This document shows, one piece after another, positions 1 to 10,400 of a stretch of DNA of 64,000 nt. The stretch covers positions 248,001 to 312,000 of the forward strand of contig NZ_CP073117.1 in NCBI RefSeq assembly GCF_024205745.1. Reading direction: 5' to 3'. Under the pieces are notes generated by a model. The model was not told the origin of the DNA, did not search any database, and saw only the letters and a list, made by a program, of their open reading frames with translations. The stretch comes from Neisseria subflava (GTDB taxonomy: Bacteria > Pseudomonadota > Gammaproteobacteria > Burkholderiales > Neisseriaceae). Numbering within the stretch: position 1 is the stretch's first letter; every line of letters begins with the position of its first letter. The position numbers and the translations under genes are program-made.

Positions 1-1
1 C

Positions 2-583
2 AAAGAGCATTGGAAACAACAATTTCAGACGGCCTTAAACAAAGGCCTGACCGCCACCATCTCCAGCAACAACCTGCTGACCGGCAGCAAAATGATTGAG
101 TTGAACGATCAGCCTTCTGCCTCGCCTAAGCTGCGACCGCATACCGTTTATGCAGGCGATACCGTTATCGCGACCCAAGGCGGCGGTTTGGACGATTTGC
201 AGGCAAAAGTAGCCGATTTGTTAGACAAGTTCAACAACCTGCCATTGGATAAAACCGTTGCCGGCTTGAACGGCTCGCTTGCCGAACTCAAGTCCACACT
301 CAAATCTGCCAATGCCGCCCTAAGCTCCATCGATAAACTGGTTGGCAAACCGCAGACACAAAACATTCCGAACGAGTTGAACCAAACCCTGAAAGAATTG
401 CGTCAAACCCTGCAAGGCGTATCGCCTCAATCGCCTATCTACGGCGACGTACAAAATACGCTGCAAAGTTTGGACAAAACCTTAAAAGATGTTCAACCCG
501 TGATTAATACTTTGAAAGAAAAACCCAACGCGCTGATTTTTAACAGCAGCAGCAAAGACCCTATCCCGAAAGGAAGCCGATAA
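2..583 (+). CDS. pqiB: PqiB, intermembrane lipid-transport protein (C-terminal part)
   Basis: The 5' end lies outside the window; the reading frame is open from base 2. PqiB is an MCE-domain protein anchored in the inner membrane that spans the periplasm as part of the PqiABC lipid-trafficking system. Visible here are the end of the last MCE domain (KGLTATISSNNLLTGSKMIE) and a helical tail with repeated leucine-rich heptads (about residues 60-150 of the fragment), as expected for the coiled-coil needle of this family. Its stop overlaps the start of the next gene by one base (TAATG), so the two are translationally coupled. A DUS at 24-35 is read as Phe-Gln-Thr-Ala inside the coding region. The family assignment is supported by the PqiC lipoprotein that follows; a related MCE paralogue cannot be fully excluded. 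Confidence 0.85.
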   Translation, partial: KEHWKQQFQTALNKGLTATISSNNLLTGSKMIELNDQPSASPKLRPHTVYAGDTVIATQGGGLDDLQAKVADLLDKFNNLPLDKTVAGLNGSLAELKSTLKSANAALSSIDKLVGKPQTQNIPNELNQTLKELRQTLQGVSPQSPIYGDVQNTLQSLDKTLKDVQPVINTLKEKPNALIFNSSSKDPIPKGSR

Positions 584-1101
584 TGCGCCTCTTCCCGATT
601 GCCGCCGCCCTGACGCTTGCCGCCTGCGGTACTGCACAAAGCACACAATATTTCGTTCTACCCGACAGCCAGTACATCCGACCTGCTGCACAAGGCAACG
701 AAATCGCGGTCAAAGTCAACCTTGCCGAACCGCTTGCCAACGGCGGCCTCGTTTACCAAACCGATGCCTATCATGTGAATCTGGCGAAAAACCACCTTTG
801 GGCGGCACCGCTCGATGGCGCGTTGGCAGCCAACCTCAGCAACAAGCTCAACCGCCTCAATCCGCATCGCACCTTCGTGCCTGCTTCACGCAGCCAAAGC
901 AGCCAAACCCTGAAAGTCTATATCGAAGCCTTCCAAGGCAGCTATCAAGGGCAGACTACCATCAGTGGTTATGCACAATGGCCGGACGGACGCAGTAAAC
1001 CGTTTAACGCCGTCACGCCCCAACAAGGCGACGGCTATACCGCCATGCTTGAATCGTTGGAAAACGGTTTGTCACAGGTTGCCGATACGATTGCCTATTA
1101 A
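583..1101 (+). CDS. pqiC: PqiC-like outer-membrane lipoprotein
   Basis: A 172-residue lipoprotein with a short signal peptide and lipobox LTLAAC (Cys15 becomes the lipidated N-terminus). PqiC-family proteins (ABC-type transport auxiliary lipoproteins) sit in the inner leaflet of the outer membrane and dock the PqiB needle. The sequence after the cysteine (QYFVLPDSQY) matches the usual start of this domain. The start codon overlaps the pqiB stop by one base, which fixes the start. It is the last gene of the operon, since a DUS-hairpin terminator begins six bases after the stop. Confidence 0.85.
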   Translation: MRLFPIAAALTLAACGTAQSTQYFVLPDSQYIRPAAQGNEIAVKVNLAEPLANGGLVYQTDAYHVNLAKNHLWAAPLDGALAANLSNKLNRLNPHRTFVPASRSQSSQTLKVYIEAFQGSYQGQTTISGYAQWPDGRSKPFNAVTPQQGDGYTAMLESLENGLSQVADTIAY

Positions 1102-1106
1102 ACCCA

Positions 1107-1140
1107 AAGGCCGTCTGAAAGATGTTCAGACGGCCTTTTT
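1107..1140. terminator. DUS-pair terminator after pqiC, shared with grxB
   Basis: Arms AAGGCCGTCTGAA (1107-1119) and TTCAGACGGCCTT (1125-1137) with a 5-base loop, then a T-run. It lies between convergent pqiC and grxB, so it can act in both directions. Confidence 0.85.
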
Positions 1141-1157
1141 CATGTTTCAAACATTCA

Positions 1158-1793
1158 TTACAACGCGCGGTCAAAATACAAAGCCACGCCGGAACGCTCA
1201 CTCATCGCCAACAAATAATCCATCAATTTTTGCGGCCATTGAATACCGCGCACAACGGTCAGGTTGCGCAAAATAGGGAAAGTCAGGATATCTTCCAAAC
1301 TAATCTCACCGCCCAAGCCCTCGCCTTCGCAAACCAGCGCTTCCAGTTCGGCCAAGTCTTGATGCAGACGCTCCAGATATTGTGCCGTTTTGTTCAGGTT
1401 AGTCTCGAAATTGCCGATACTTTTCTCTTTTTTGTCGATAAAGTATTTTTTCGCTTCATCGGTCTCAAATTCGGGCAGGCCGATTTTAACCATGCGCGGC
1501 TGTACCAATTTGTTATTGTATTCGCCCACTTTGTCCAACCAAGCCTGCACTTCTGGACGAACTTCTTCTTTCAGACGGCCTTGATCGATGTAACGGACAA
1601 TATCCAAACTCTCTCCCATAAACGAACCGTCTTCTTTTTGCAGAATCGGCACTTGTTTTGAGCCAATCATGCCGATCGGCGTAGCTTCGTCATCGTTTGC
1701 CAAGACAACTTCTTCCACCGCCACATCGCGCAAGCCGAAAATCATCCGCGCACGGACGCAAAACGGGCAATGGTCATAAATATACAGTTTCAT
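1158..1793 (-). CDS. grxB: Glutaredoxin 2 (GrxB)
   Basis: A 211-residue protein with an N-terminal thioredoxin-fold domain carrying the active site CPFC (residues 9-12; the E. coli enzyme has CPYC) and a helical C-terminal domain like that of glutathione S-transferases, which is the Grx2 architecture and length. It reduces protein disulfides and mixed disulfides with glutathione in the cytoplasm. The frame is open upstream, but the start at MKLYIYDH is chosen because AAGGAG lies just before it and because the fold begins there. It is divergent from relA; the spacer holds one unpaired DUS near 1840. Confidence 0.93.
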   Translation of the reverse strand: MKLYIYDHCPFCVRARMIFGLRDVAVEEVVLANDDEATPIGMIGSKQVPILQKEDGSFMGESLDIVRYIDQGRLKEEVRPEVQAWLDKVGEYNNKLVQPRMVKIGLPEFETDEAKKYFIDKKEKSIGNFETNLNKTAQYLERLHQDLAELEALVCEGEGLGGEISLEDILTFPILRNLTVVRGIQWPQKLMDYLLAMSERSGVALYFDRAL

Positions 1794-1956
1794 CGAAATT
1801 CTCCTTAAAATTTCAAAACGGTTAACCATAACACCCAAGGCCGTCTGAAACAAGGCTTCCTGAAACATAGTGCGGCATTCGCATACAAATCTAGGGCTGT
1901 CGGCAATAAACTGTTACAATGGCAACGTTTTTATCAAAAAGAAAAAAACGCACGCC

Positions 1957-4170
1957 ATGACCACTATTCGCCAAACGCCCCAAACATCGAGTGCAACGCT
2001 GGAAGGCCTCCTCGCTTGGTTCGACGGCTATATTGCCGCGCTGCCCGATTCCGATAAAAACCTGATTCAGACGGCCTTTGACTTAGCTAAAGAACATTAC
2101 CCCGCCGATGCCCTAACGACTTACGGCGAGCCATTGATGGAACATTTCCTCGGTTCGATGCAAATCGTCAGCGAACTCGACCTTTTGCCCGATGCCGTGG
2201 CCGCCACGATTTTGTCCGACATCGGCAAATACGTTCCCACTTGGCACGAATTGGTTACCGAACGCTGCAACAGCACCGTTTGCGAACTGGTCAAAGGCGT
2301 GGACGAAGTACAGAAACTGACCCAATTCGCCCGCGTGGACAGTCTTGCCACGCCGGAAGAACGCGGCCAACAGGCCGAAACCATGCGCAAAATGCTGTTG
2401 GCGATGGTTACCGACATCCGCGTCGTCCTGATCAAACTGGCCATGCGTACGCGCACCCTGCAATTCTTAAGCAACGTTCCCGACAATCCTGAAAAACGCG
2501 CCGTTGCCAAAGAAACCCTCGACATTTTTGCCCCGCTCGCCAACCGCTTGGGCGTGTGGCAACTCAAATGGCAGCTCGAAGATTTGGGCTTCCGCCATCA
2601 AGAGCCGGAAAAATACCGCGAAATCGCCCTGCTTTTGGACGAAAAGCGCACCGAGCGCCTCGAATACATCGAAAACTTCCTCAATATCCTGCGTACGGAA
2701 CTGAAAAAATACAATATTCATTTTGAAGTCGCCGGAAGACCGAAGCACATCTACTCCATTTACAAAAAAATGGTAAAGAAAAAGCTCACTTTCGACGGCT
2801 TGTTCGACATCCGCGCCGTACGGATTTTGGTGGACACCATTCCCGAATGTTACACCACGTTGGGCATTGTCCACAGCCTCTGGCAGCCGATTCCGGGCGA
2901 GTTTGACGACTATATCGCCAACCCGAAAGGCAACGGTTATAAAAGTTTGCACACCGTCATCGTCGGCCCGGAAGACAAAGGTGTGGAAGTCCAAATCCGC
3001 ACCTTCGACATGCACCAATTCAACGAATTCGGTGTTGCCGCCCACTGGCGTTATAAAGAAGGCGGCAAGGGCGATTCCGCTTACGAACAAAAAATCGCTT
3101 GGTTGCGCCAACTCTTAGACTGGCGCGAAAACATGGCCGAAAGCGGCAAGGAAGACCTCGCCGCCGCCTTTAAAACCGAGCTGTTCAACGATACGATTTA
3201 CGTTTTGACTCCGCACGGTAAAGTCCTCTCCCTGCCTACAGGCGCTACCCCCATCGACTTTGCTTATGCCTTGCACAGCAGCGTGGGCGACCGTTGTCGC
3301 GGCGCAAAAGTCGAAGGACAAATCGTGCCGCTGTCCACGCCTTTGGAAAACGGTCAACGCGTTGAAATCATTACCGCCAAAGAGGGAAATCCTTCCGTCA
3401 ACTGGCTATACGAAGGCTGGGTCAAATCCAACCGCGCCATCAGCAAAATCCGTGCCTACATCCGCCAGCAAAATGCGGATACCGTGCGCGAAGAAGGCCG
3501 CGCCCAGTTGGACAAACAGTTGTCAAAAATTTTCCCCAAACCCAATCTACAAGCATTGGCGGAAAAACTCGGCTTCAAAAAAACCGACGAACTTTATACG
3601 GCCATCGGTCAGGGCGAAGTTTCCAACCGCGCCATCCACAAAGCCTGCGGCGCGCTGAATGAACCGCCTCCTGTGCCGATTGATGAAACCAATATCGTCA
3701 AGCAGTCCAAAATCAAAAAAGGTGGCAAAAACGGTATTTTGATTGACGGCGAAGACGGCCTGATGACTACACTTGCCAAATGCTGCAAACCGGCACCTCC
3801 GGACGACATTATCGGTTTCGTTACGCGCGACCGCGGTATTTCCGTCCACCGCAATACCTGCCCTTCTTTCCGCCACCTTGCCGAACAGTCTCCTGAAAAA
3901 GTGTTGAATGCCAGCTGGGCAGCCTTGCAAGAAGGACAAGTCTTTGCCGTCGATGTTGAAATCCGCGCCCAAGACCGCTCCGGTTTGCTGCGCGACGTTT
4001 CGGATGCGCTGGCGCGGCACAAGCTCAATGTTACCGCGGTGCAAACCCAATCACGTGATTTGGAAGCCAGCATGCGCTTTACCCTTGAAGTCCGCCAAGT
4101 CAACGACCTGCCGCGCGTATTAGCCAGTCTGGGCGACATCAAAGGCGTTTTAAGCGTAACGCGCTTATAA
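1957..4170 (+). CDS. relA: RelA, (p)ppGpp synthetase (GTP pyrophosphokinase)
   Basis: A 737-residue long RSH enzyme that makes the alarmone (p)ppGpp from ATP and GTP/GDP on stalled ribosomes. Domain order: degenerate HD hydrolase domain (about 40-190), synthetase domain (about 235-345), TGS (about 409-470), helical and Cys-containing zinc-finger region (AKCCKP...NTC), C-terminal ACT (about 664-735). Two features identify it as RelA rather than SpoT/Rel. The HD motif has become LSD (ILSDIGKY), so hydrolysis should be lost. The synthetase carries EFDD at 315-318, the acidic ExDD signature of RelA instead of RxKD. The start is at MTTIRQ, where family alignment begins; the frame is open 29 codons further up without a good ribosome site. 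A DUS lies in frame at 2066-2077. Confidence 0.95.
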   Translation: MTTIRQTPQTSSATLEGLLAWFDGYIAALPDSDKNLIQTAFDLAKEHYPADALTTYGEPLMEHFLGSMQIVSELDLLPDAVAATILSDIGKYVPTWHELVTERCNSTVCELVKGVDEVQKLTQFARVDSLATPEERGQQAETMRKMLLAMVTDIRVVLIKLAMRTRTLQFLSNVPDNPEKRAVAKETLDIFAPLANRLGVWQLKWQLEDLGFRHQEPEKYREIALLLDEKRTERLEYIENFLNILRTELKKYNIHFEVAGRPKHIYSIYKKMVKKKLTFDGLFDIRAVRILVDTIPECYTTLGIVHSLWQPIPGEFDDYIANPKGNGYKSLHTVIVGPEDKGVEVQIRTFDMHQFNEFGVAAHWRYKEGGKGDSAYEQKIAWLRQLLDWRENMAESGKEDLAAAFKTELFNDTIYVLTPHGKVLSLPTGATPIDFAYALHSSVGDRCRGAKVEGQIVPLSTPLENGQRVEIITAKEGNPSVNWLYEGWVKSNRAISKIRAYIRQQNADTVREEGRAQLDKQLSKIFPKPNLQALAEKLGFKKTDELYTAIGQGEVSNRAIHKACGALNEPPPVPIDETNIVKQSKIKKGGKNGILIDGEDGLMTTLAKCCKPAPPDDIIGFVTRDRGISVHRNTCPSFRHLAEQSPEKVLNASWAALQEGQVFAVDVEIRAQDRSGLLRDVSDALARHKLNVTAVQTQSRDLEASMRFTLEVRQVNDLPRVLASLGDIKGVLSVTRL

Positions 4171-4192
4171 TTCCCATTTCCCAAGCAAATCC

Positions 4193-4229
4193 AAAGGCCG
4201 TCTGAAAGCAACTTTTCAGACGGCCTTTT
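4193..4229 (+). terminator. DUS-pair terminator after relA
   Basis: AAAGGCCGTCTGAAA and TTTTCAGACGGCCTTTT flank a short loop and end in T-rich sequence. Confidence 0.85.
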
Positions 4230-4421
4230 AAGTTTTTAACACACCAATATCTCAACGCCTCAACTTATCTTTCTTAAAAAGCCAGCCGTTGGCCTTAGCC
4301 GCTTCAATATATAACCCCCTCTTCTATTCTTACAACCAGTCGTTATTTCCTACCGGCATCATTCTCAGGCAAACTTATTATCTTCATGATAAACAAGATA
4401 TTTCCAATTTAAGGGAGCCTC

Positions 4422-5216
4422 ATGGATACACGAGATTTGTACCCTCACGAGATTTTGCAGGAAGCTATCGGCAAGAGCTGCGCCAAGTCCGAGTTCAGCA
4501 TCAAAATGTTGGTGATTTTGAGTTTTTTAGGCGGCGGCTACGTCGGCTTCGGCTATCTTGCCTGCCTGCGCGTCATCAGCGGCATTCCGGCCGAATGGAA
4601 CGGCCTGGCCGCTCTTTTGGGCGCGTCCGTGTTCCCGATTGCACTGATTTGTATCTTAATCGGCGGCGGCGAGCTGGCAACAGGCAATATGATGATTATG
4701 GCCTTGGGCAGATTGACTGGCCGTGTCAGCACCTACAAACTGGTACGCAACTGGCTCATCGTCAGCTTGGGCAATCTGGCAGGAGCCGTTGCCATGGCCT
4801 ATTTCCTCGGTCACTATGTCGGCCTGGCAGAGGGAGCAGCTACGGCGAAAACCATTGCCATCGCAGAAGCCAAAGTTAATATGGACTTCGGCCGTGCATT
4901 CGTCTCCGCTGTCGCATGTAACTGGATGGTGTGCATGGGTATTTGGTTCTATTTCGGCTCACGCCATACTTCAGGCCGCATTTTGGCAACTTGGTTTCCG
5001 GTCATGATCTTCGTGTTAATCGGTTTCCAACACTTTGTTGCCAATATGTTCATCATTCCGGCCGGTATTTGGGCGGGTGCAAATGTCAGCTGGGGTCAAT
5101 TTTTCTATAATATGATTCCCGTCTTCTTAGGTAACGTCCTCGGCGGATCGTCTTTTGTTGCCGCTTTCTATCTATTCGCTTATAAACATTTGTTAAAAGA
5201 TGATTTTTCCATTTAG
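4422..5216 (+). CDS. Formate/nitrite transporter (FNT) family channel, NirC/FocA-like
   Basis: A 264-residue integral membrane protein with six predicted helices. Family marks are GGGELATGN after helix 2, the NWMVCMG segment, GFQHFVANMF and FLGNVLGG near the end. FNT proteins are pentameric channels for small monovalent anions such as formate, nitrite or hydrosulfide. The substrate cannot be read from sequence; length and the N-terminus suit NirC or FocA. AAGGGAG precedes the ATG at good spacing. No nitrite reductase or formate-lyase gene is adjacent, so context does not settle the substrate. Confidence 0.88.
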   Translation: MDTRDLYPHEILQEAIGKSCAKSEFSIKMLVILSFLGGGYVGFGYLACLRVISGIPAEWNGLAALLGASVFPIALICILIGGGELATGNMMIMALGRLTGRVSTYKLVRNWLIVSLGNLAGAVAMAYFLGHYVGLAEGAATAKTIAIAEAKVNMDFGRAFVSAVACNWMVCMGIWFYFGSRHTSGRILATWFPVMIFVLIGFQHFVANMFIIPAGIWAGANVSWGQFFYNMIPVFLGNVLGGSSFVAAFYLFAYKHLLKDDFSI

Positions 5217-5230
5217 TTCAAACTGACTCA

Positions 5231-5261
5231 CTACCCCGTATTCATCAGAAATACGGGGTAG
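5231..5261 (+). terminator. Non-DUS hairpin terminator after the FNT gene
   Basis: CTACCCCGTAT (5231-5241) pairs with ATACGGGGTAG (5251-5261) around a 9-base loop. It is one of the few terminators here not built from DUS. Confidence 0.8.
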
Positions 5262-5265
5262 TTTC

Positions 5266-5672
5266 ATTTATCAGGCCGTCTGAAAGCGCCTTTAGTGTCG
5301 CATAATTACGCTTTTTCTCTGCGTAACGTTTCATTTATAGGAAAGATAGTTTCATTGTCTTTCCTTTTCTCAAATTTAAAATAATTTTTGCAATCTTTTG
5401 TTTTCAAATGACTTCCCCTCAAAAGCGCTACGATTTTTCATAAAGCCCGTGTTCCGTGCTTTGCAAAACAAAAAATTTACTGTATTCTGAATTTAATTAT
5501 TTACAATTTAATATGGATTGGTTACATATCCTATTGTATTTGAAAATAATTTATCCTGACTCTCTCGTGAAAAACAGGATTTTTAAGCTGTATTTTTATT
5601 AGAAAAAAGTTTGGGTACGAATTGCTTGCAATTTCAAAACCCGTATTTATAAGTTAGATGAGGAATAAGTAC
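5266..5672. other. AT-rich intergenic region upstream of putP
   Basis: No ORF is credible here. It holds one unpaired DUS near 5273-5284 and a long A/T-rich stretch. A weak promoter candidate is TTGCAA (5461-5466), 16 bases, TATTCT (5483-5488). The long leader suggests that putP has regulatory sequence here, but I recognise no specific operator. Confidence 0.4.
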
Positions 5673-7199
5673 ATGAATCCCATGTATATCACTTTCGCGA
5701 TCTATTTGGTCGCCGTATTACTGATCGGCCTCGCCGCCTATTTTTCAACACGAAACTTCGACGACTACATTCTCGGCGGCCGCAGCTTGGGTCCGTTCGT
5801 GACCGCAATGTCTGCCGGTGCTTCCGATATGTCAGGTTGGCTTTTGATGGGCTTGCCAGGTGCCATTTACCTGAGCGGTTTGAATGAAGCTTGGATCGCC
5901 ATTGGTCTGATTGTGGGTGCATACCTCAACTGGCTCTTGGTTGCAGGCCGTCTGCGCGTACATACCGAATACGCCAACAACGCACTGACGCTTCCTGATT
6001 ACTTCTTCCACCGCTTCGGTGCCGGCGGTCACTTGATGAAAGTGGTTTCTGCACTGATTATCTTGTTCTTCTTCACTATTTACTGTGCTTCAGGCATCGT
6101 AGCCGGTGCTACCCTGTTCCAAAGCCTGTTCCACGGTATGTCTTACACTCAAGCCATGTGGCTGGGTGCCGGCGCGACCATCGCCTACACCTTCTTGGGC
6201 GGTTTCTTGGCCGTAAGCTGGACCGATACCCTGCAAGCTTCTTTGATGATTTTTGCATTGGTACTGACTCCTGTAATGGTGTACTTGGGTTTGGGCGGTG
6301 CAGATCAAATGAACGCTGCTATCCAACAAGTTGCCGCTTCTACCGGTAAAGAATACAGCAGCCTGTTTGCCGGTACTACTTTCATCGGCATTATCTCTAC
6401 CGCTGCTTGGGGCTTGGGCTATTTCGGCCAACCACACATTTTGGCCCGTTTCATGGCTGCTGAAAGCGCTAAATCTTTGGTTTCTGCACGCCGTATCGGT
6501 ATGACTTGGATGATTCTGTGTATGGCCGGTGCCGTGGCTGTCGGCTACTTCGGTATCGCTTACTTCGGCGCCAACCCTGCCCACGTTGATGAAATGAACG
6601 GCAACCACGAACGTATCTTCATCGCTTTGGCTACCCTGCTTTTCAACCCTTGGATTGCCGGTATTATCTTGAGCGCGATTCTCGCCGCCGTAATGTCCAC
6701 CCTGTCTTGCCAATTGTTGGTTTGCTCCAGCGCGATTACCGAAGACTTCTACAAAGGCTTCCTGCGCAAAAATGCCCAACAAGCTGAATTGGTATGGATT
6801 GGCCGTCTGATGGTATTGGCAATTGCCGTGATTTCTATCCTGATCGCTTCTGACCCTAATAGCAAAGTATTGGGCTTGGTAGCTTATGCATGGGCCGGCT
6901 TTGGTGCCGCATTCGGTCCGGTTGTTATCCTGTCTGTTCTGTGGAAACGCATTACTGCCTATGGCGCACTCTCCGGCATGATTGCTGGCGCGCTGACTGT
7001 GGTTATTTGGGCTGAATGGATCAAAAAACCTGCTTTGGCCGCACAAGAAACAGGCTTCTCTACCGTATATGAAATCGTTCCCGGCTTCATCATTTGTACC
7101 CTCGTGATTGTTTTGGTATCCCTGATCGACAAACAACCGTCACGCGAATTGCAAGAACGTTTCGAAAAAGCAGACGCAGAATACCGCGCCTCTAAATAA
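5673..7199 (+). CDS. putP: Sodium/proline symporter PutP
   Basis: A 508-residue member of the solute:sodium symporter family with about 13 membrane helices. The segment FDDYILGGRSLGPFVTA followed by SAGASDMSGWLLMGLPGA is almost identical in proline permeases and includes the sodium and proline binding region. It imports proline across the inner membrane with Na+. The ATG at 5673 is preferred over the one at 5658 because AGGA at 5661-5664 is correctly spaced before it. putA follows about 230 bases downstream, so uptake and catabolism are paired. Confidence 0.95.
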   Translation: MNPMYITFAIYLVAVLLIGLAAYFSTRNFDDYILGGRSLGPFVTAMSAGASDMSGWLLMGLPGAIYLSGLNEAWIAIGLIVGAYLNWLLVAGRLRVHTEYANNALTLPDYFFHRFGAGGHLMKVVSALIILFFFTIYCASGIVAGATLFQSLFHGMSYTQAMWLGAGATIAYTFLGGFLAVSWTDTLQASLMIFALVLTPVMVYLGLGGADQMNAAIQQVAASTGKEYSSLFAGTTFIGIISTAAWGLGYFGQPHILARFMAAESAKSLVSARRIGMTWMILCMAGAVAVGYFGIAYFGANPAHVDEMNGNHERIFIALATLLFNPWIAGIILSAILAAVMSTLSCQLLVCSSAITEDFYKGFLRKNAQQAELVWIGRLMVLAIAVISILIASDPNSKVLGLVAYAWAGFGAAFGPVVILSVLWKRITAYGALSGMIAGALTVVIWAEWIKKPALAAQETGFSTVYEIVPGFIICTLVIVLVSLIDKQPSRELQERFEKADAEYRASK

Positions 7200-7205
7200 G
7201 ACGTT

Positions 7206-7240
7206 TTCAGACGGCCTGCATGATTCCGTGCAGGCCGTCT
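7206..7240 (+). terminator. Hairpin terminator after putP
   Basis: AGACGGCCTGCA (7209-7220) pairs with TGCAGGCCGTCT (7229-7240). The left side carries a full DUS in inverted orientation; the right side lacks the final GAA. Confidence 0.7.
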
Positions 7241-7430
7241 ATCTGTGTTATGAAATAAACTGTTTCAAAATAATCTGAGCCTTGTCAGAAAAAACAGCAA
7301 TTTATGCGGATGCATCTTGTATCCGCATCATAATTTTATTACGATATTACTATCCTTCAGAATACCTGTTTTAGCAGTCTTAATTCAGGCCGTCTGAAAC
7401 CATGAAAAAAACCTTTGGAGAACATAAATA

Positions 7431-10400
7431 ATGTTTAACTTCGCTTTTCCAACACAAACTCCTCTGCGTCAAGCTGTAACTGATGCCTACCGCCGCGATG
7501 AAATCGAGGCCGTTCAGGATATGTTGCAACGTGCACAGATGACCGACGAAGAACGCAATGCCGCCTCCGAGCTTGCCCGCCGTTTGGTTACTCAAGTCCG
7601 CTCCAGCCGCACCAAAGCAAGCGGCGTAGATGCATTGATGCACGAGTTCTCTCTCTCCAGTGAAGAAGGTGTTGCACTGATGTGTCTGGCCGAAGCCCTG
7701 CTGCGTATTCCGGACAATGCAACCCGCGACCGCCTGATTGCCGACAAAATCTCCGAAGGCAACTGGAAAAGCCACTTGAACAACAGCCCTTCCCTCTTCG
7801 TTAACGCGGCTGCATGGGGTCTGTTGATTACCGGCAAACTGACCACCAACACTTCCGAAAAAAACATGGGCTCTGCCCTGAGCCGCATGATCAGCAAAGG
7901 TGGCGCGCCTCTGATCCGTCAAGGTGTAAACTACGCAATGCGCCTGTTGGGCAAACAATTCGTAACCGGCCAGACCATTGAAGAAGCGCTGCAAAACGGT
8001 AAAGAGCGCGAGAAAATGGGTTACCGCTTCTCTTTCGATATGTTGGGTGAAGCCGCATACACCGAAGAAGATGCCAACCGCTACTACAACGACTACGTTC
8101 AAGCCATTCACGCCATCGGTAAAGATGCCGCAGGCCAAGGCGTTTACGAAGGCAACGGTATTTCCGTTAAACTTTCCGCCATCCACCCACGCTACTCACG
8201 CGCCCAACACGAACGCGTTATGAGCGAACTGTTGCCACGCCTGAAAGAATTGTTCCTTTTGGGTAAAAAATACGATATCGGTATCAACATCGACGCCGAA
8301 GAAGCCAACCGTCTCGAATTGTCTTTGGACTTGATGGAAGCTTTGGTTTCAGACCCTGACTTGGCCGGCTACAAAGGCATCGGTTTCGTTGTTCAAGCCT
8401 ACCAAAAACGTTGTCCGTTCGTTATCGACTATCTGATCGACCTGGCACGCCGCAACAACCAAAAACTGATGATCCGTTTGGTTAAAGGCGCATACTGGGA
8501 CAGCGAAGTGAAATGGGCTCAAGTAGACGGCATGGACGGCTACCCGACTTACACCCGTAAAGTCCACACCGACATCTCCTACCTCGCCTGCGCACGCAAA
8601 CTCTTGGATGCGCAAGATGCCATATTCCCACAATTTGCCACCCACAATGCTTATACTTTGGGCGCAATCTACCAAATGGGTAAAGGCAAAGACTTTGAAC
8701 ACCAATGTCTGCACGGCATGGGCGAAACCCTGTACGACCAAGTGGTCGGCCCGCAAAACTTAGGCCGCCGCGTACGCGTGTATGCCCCGGTCGGCACACA
8801 CGAAACCCTGCTTGCCTACTTGGTACGCCGCCTGTTGGAAAACGGTGCGAACTCTTCTTTCGTGAACCAAATCGTTGACGAAAACATCAGCATCGACCGC
8901 CTGATTAAGAGCCCGTTCGACACCATCGCCGAACAAGGCATCCACCTGCATCCGGCATTGCCTCTGCCGCGCAATTTGTATGGCAAAGACCGTCTGAACT
9001 CTCAAGGCGTAGATTTCAGCAACGAAACCGTATTGCAAAACCTGCAAGAAAAACTCAACCAAGCTTCTTCCGAAGACTTCCACGCCGCTTCCATCGTCAA
9101 TGGCGAAGCGCGCAATGTGGGTGAAGCACAACCTGTCCGCAACCCTGCAGACCACAACGATGTTGTCGGTACTGTCAGCTTTGCCGATGCCGCATTGGCT
9201 CAAGAAGCTATTGGTGCAGCCGTTGCCGCCCTGCCTGAGTGGAGCGCCAAACCTGCTTCAGAACGCGCCGACTGCCTGCGCCGTTTTGCCGACCTGTTGG
9301 AACAACACACGCCTGCATTGATGATGCTGGCCGTCCGCGAAGCCGGTAAAACCTTAAACAACGCTGTTGCCGAAGTACGCGAAGCCGTTGACTTCTGCCG
9401 CTACTACGCCAACGAAGCTGAAAACACCCTGCCTAAAGATGCCAAAGCTGTCGGCGCAATCGTTGCCATCAGCCCATGGAACTTCCCATTGGCCATCTTT
9501 ACCGGCGAAGTGGTTTCTGCATTGGCAGCCGGTAACACCGTTATCGCCAAACCTGCCGAACAAACCAGCCTGATTGCTACTTACGCCGTTTCCCTGATGC
9601 ATCAAGCCGGTATTCCGACTTCTGCGCTGCAACTCGTACTCGGCGCAGGCGATGTCGGTTCTGCCCTGACCGGCGATGCCCGCATCGGCGGCGTGATCTT
9701 CACCGGTTCTACCGAAGTAGCGCGTCTGATTAACAAAGCACTGTCCAAACGCGACGACAACCCTGTCCTGATTGCCGAGACCGGTGGTCAAAACGCGATG
9801 ATTGTGGACTCTACCGCACTGCCGGAACAAGTCTGCCTCGACGTATTGAACTCTGCCTTCGACAGCGCAGGCCAACGTTGCTCCGCTCTGCGTATCTTGT
9901 GTGTTCAAGAAGATGTTGCCGACAAAATGGTCAACATCATCAAAGGCGCAATGGACGAATTGGTTGTCGGCAAACCGACCCAACTGACCACAGACGTCGG
10001 CCCTGTCATCGATGCTGAAGCCCAACAAAACCTGTTGGCCCACATCAACCGAATGAAAGGCGTAGCGAAGGCTTACCACGAAATCAAAAGTGCTGCCGAC
10101 GTTGATAGCAACAACTCTACTTTTGTTCGTCCAATCCTGTTTGAATTGAACAACTTGAACGAGTTGCAACGCGAAGTGTTCGGTCCTGTATTGCACGTTG
10201 TCCGCTACCGCGCCAGCGAGTTGGATCAACTCATCGACCAAATCAACGCCAAAGGCTATGCGTTGACCAGCGGTGTACACAGCCGTATCGAAGGCACTGT
10301 CGAACACGTCCGCGACCGCATCGAAGCTGGTAACATCTACGTGAACCGCAACATCGTCGGTGCCGTTGTCGGCGTACAACCTTTCGGCGGTCACGGCTTG

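Noticed and set aside
4378-4392. TTATC-TTCAT-GATAA repeat upstream of the FNT gene
   Set aside because: The arms are only 5 bases in AT-rich sequence and match no operator I know.
7246-7260. TGTTATGAAATAAAC, close to the Zur element, before putA
   Set aside because: It lies in the putP terminator region about 170 bases from putA, not in a recognisable promoter, and proline catabolism has no link to zinc; probably chance.
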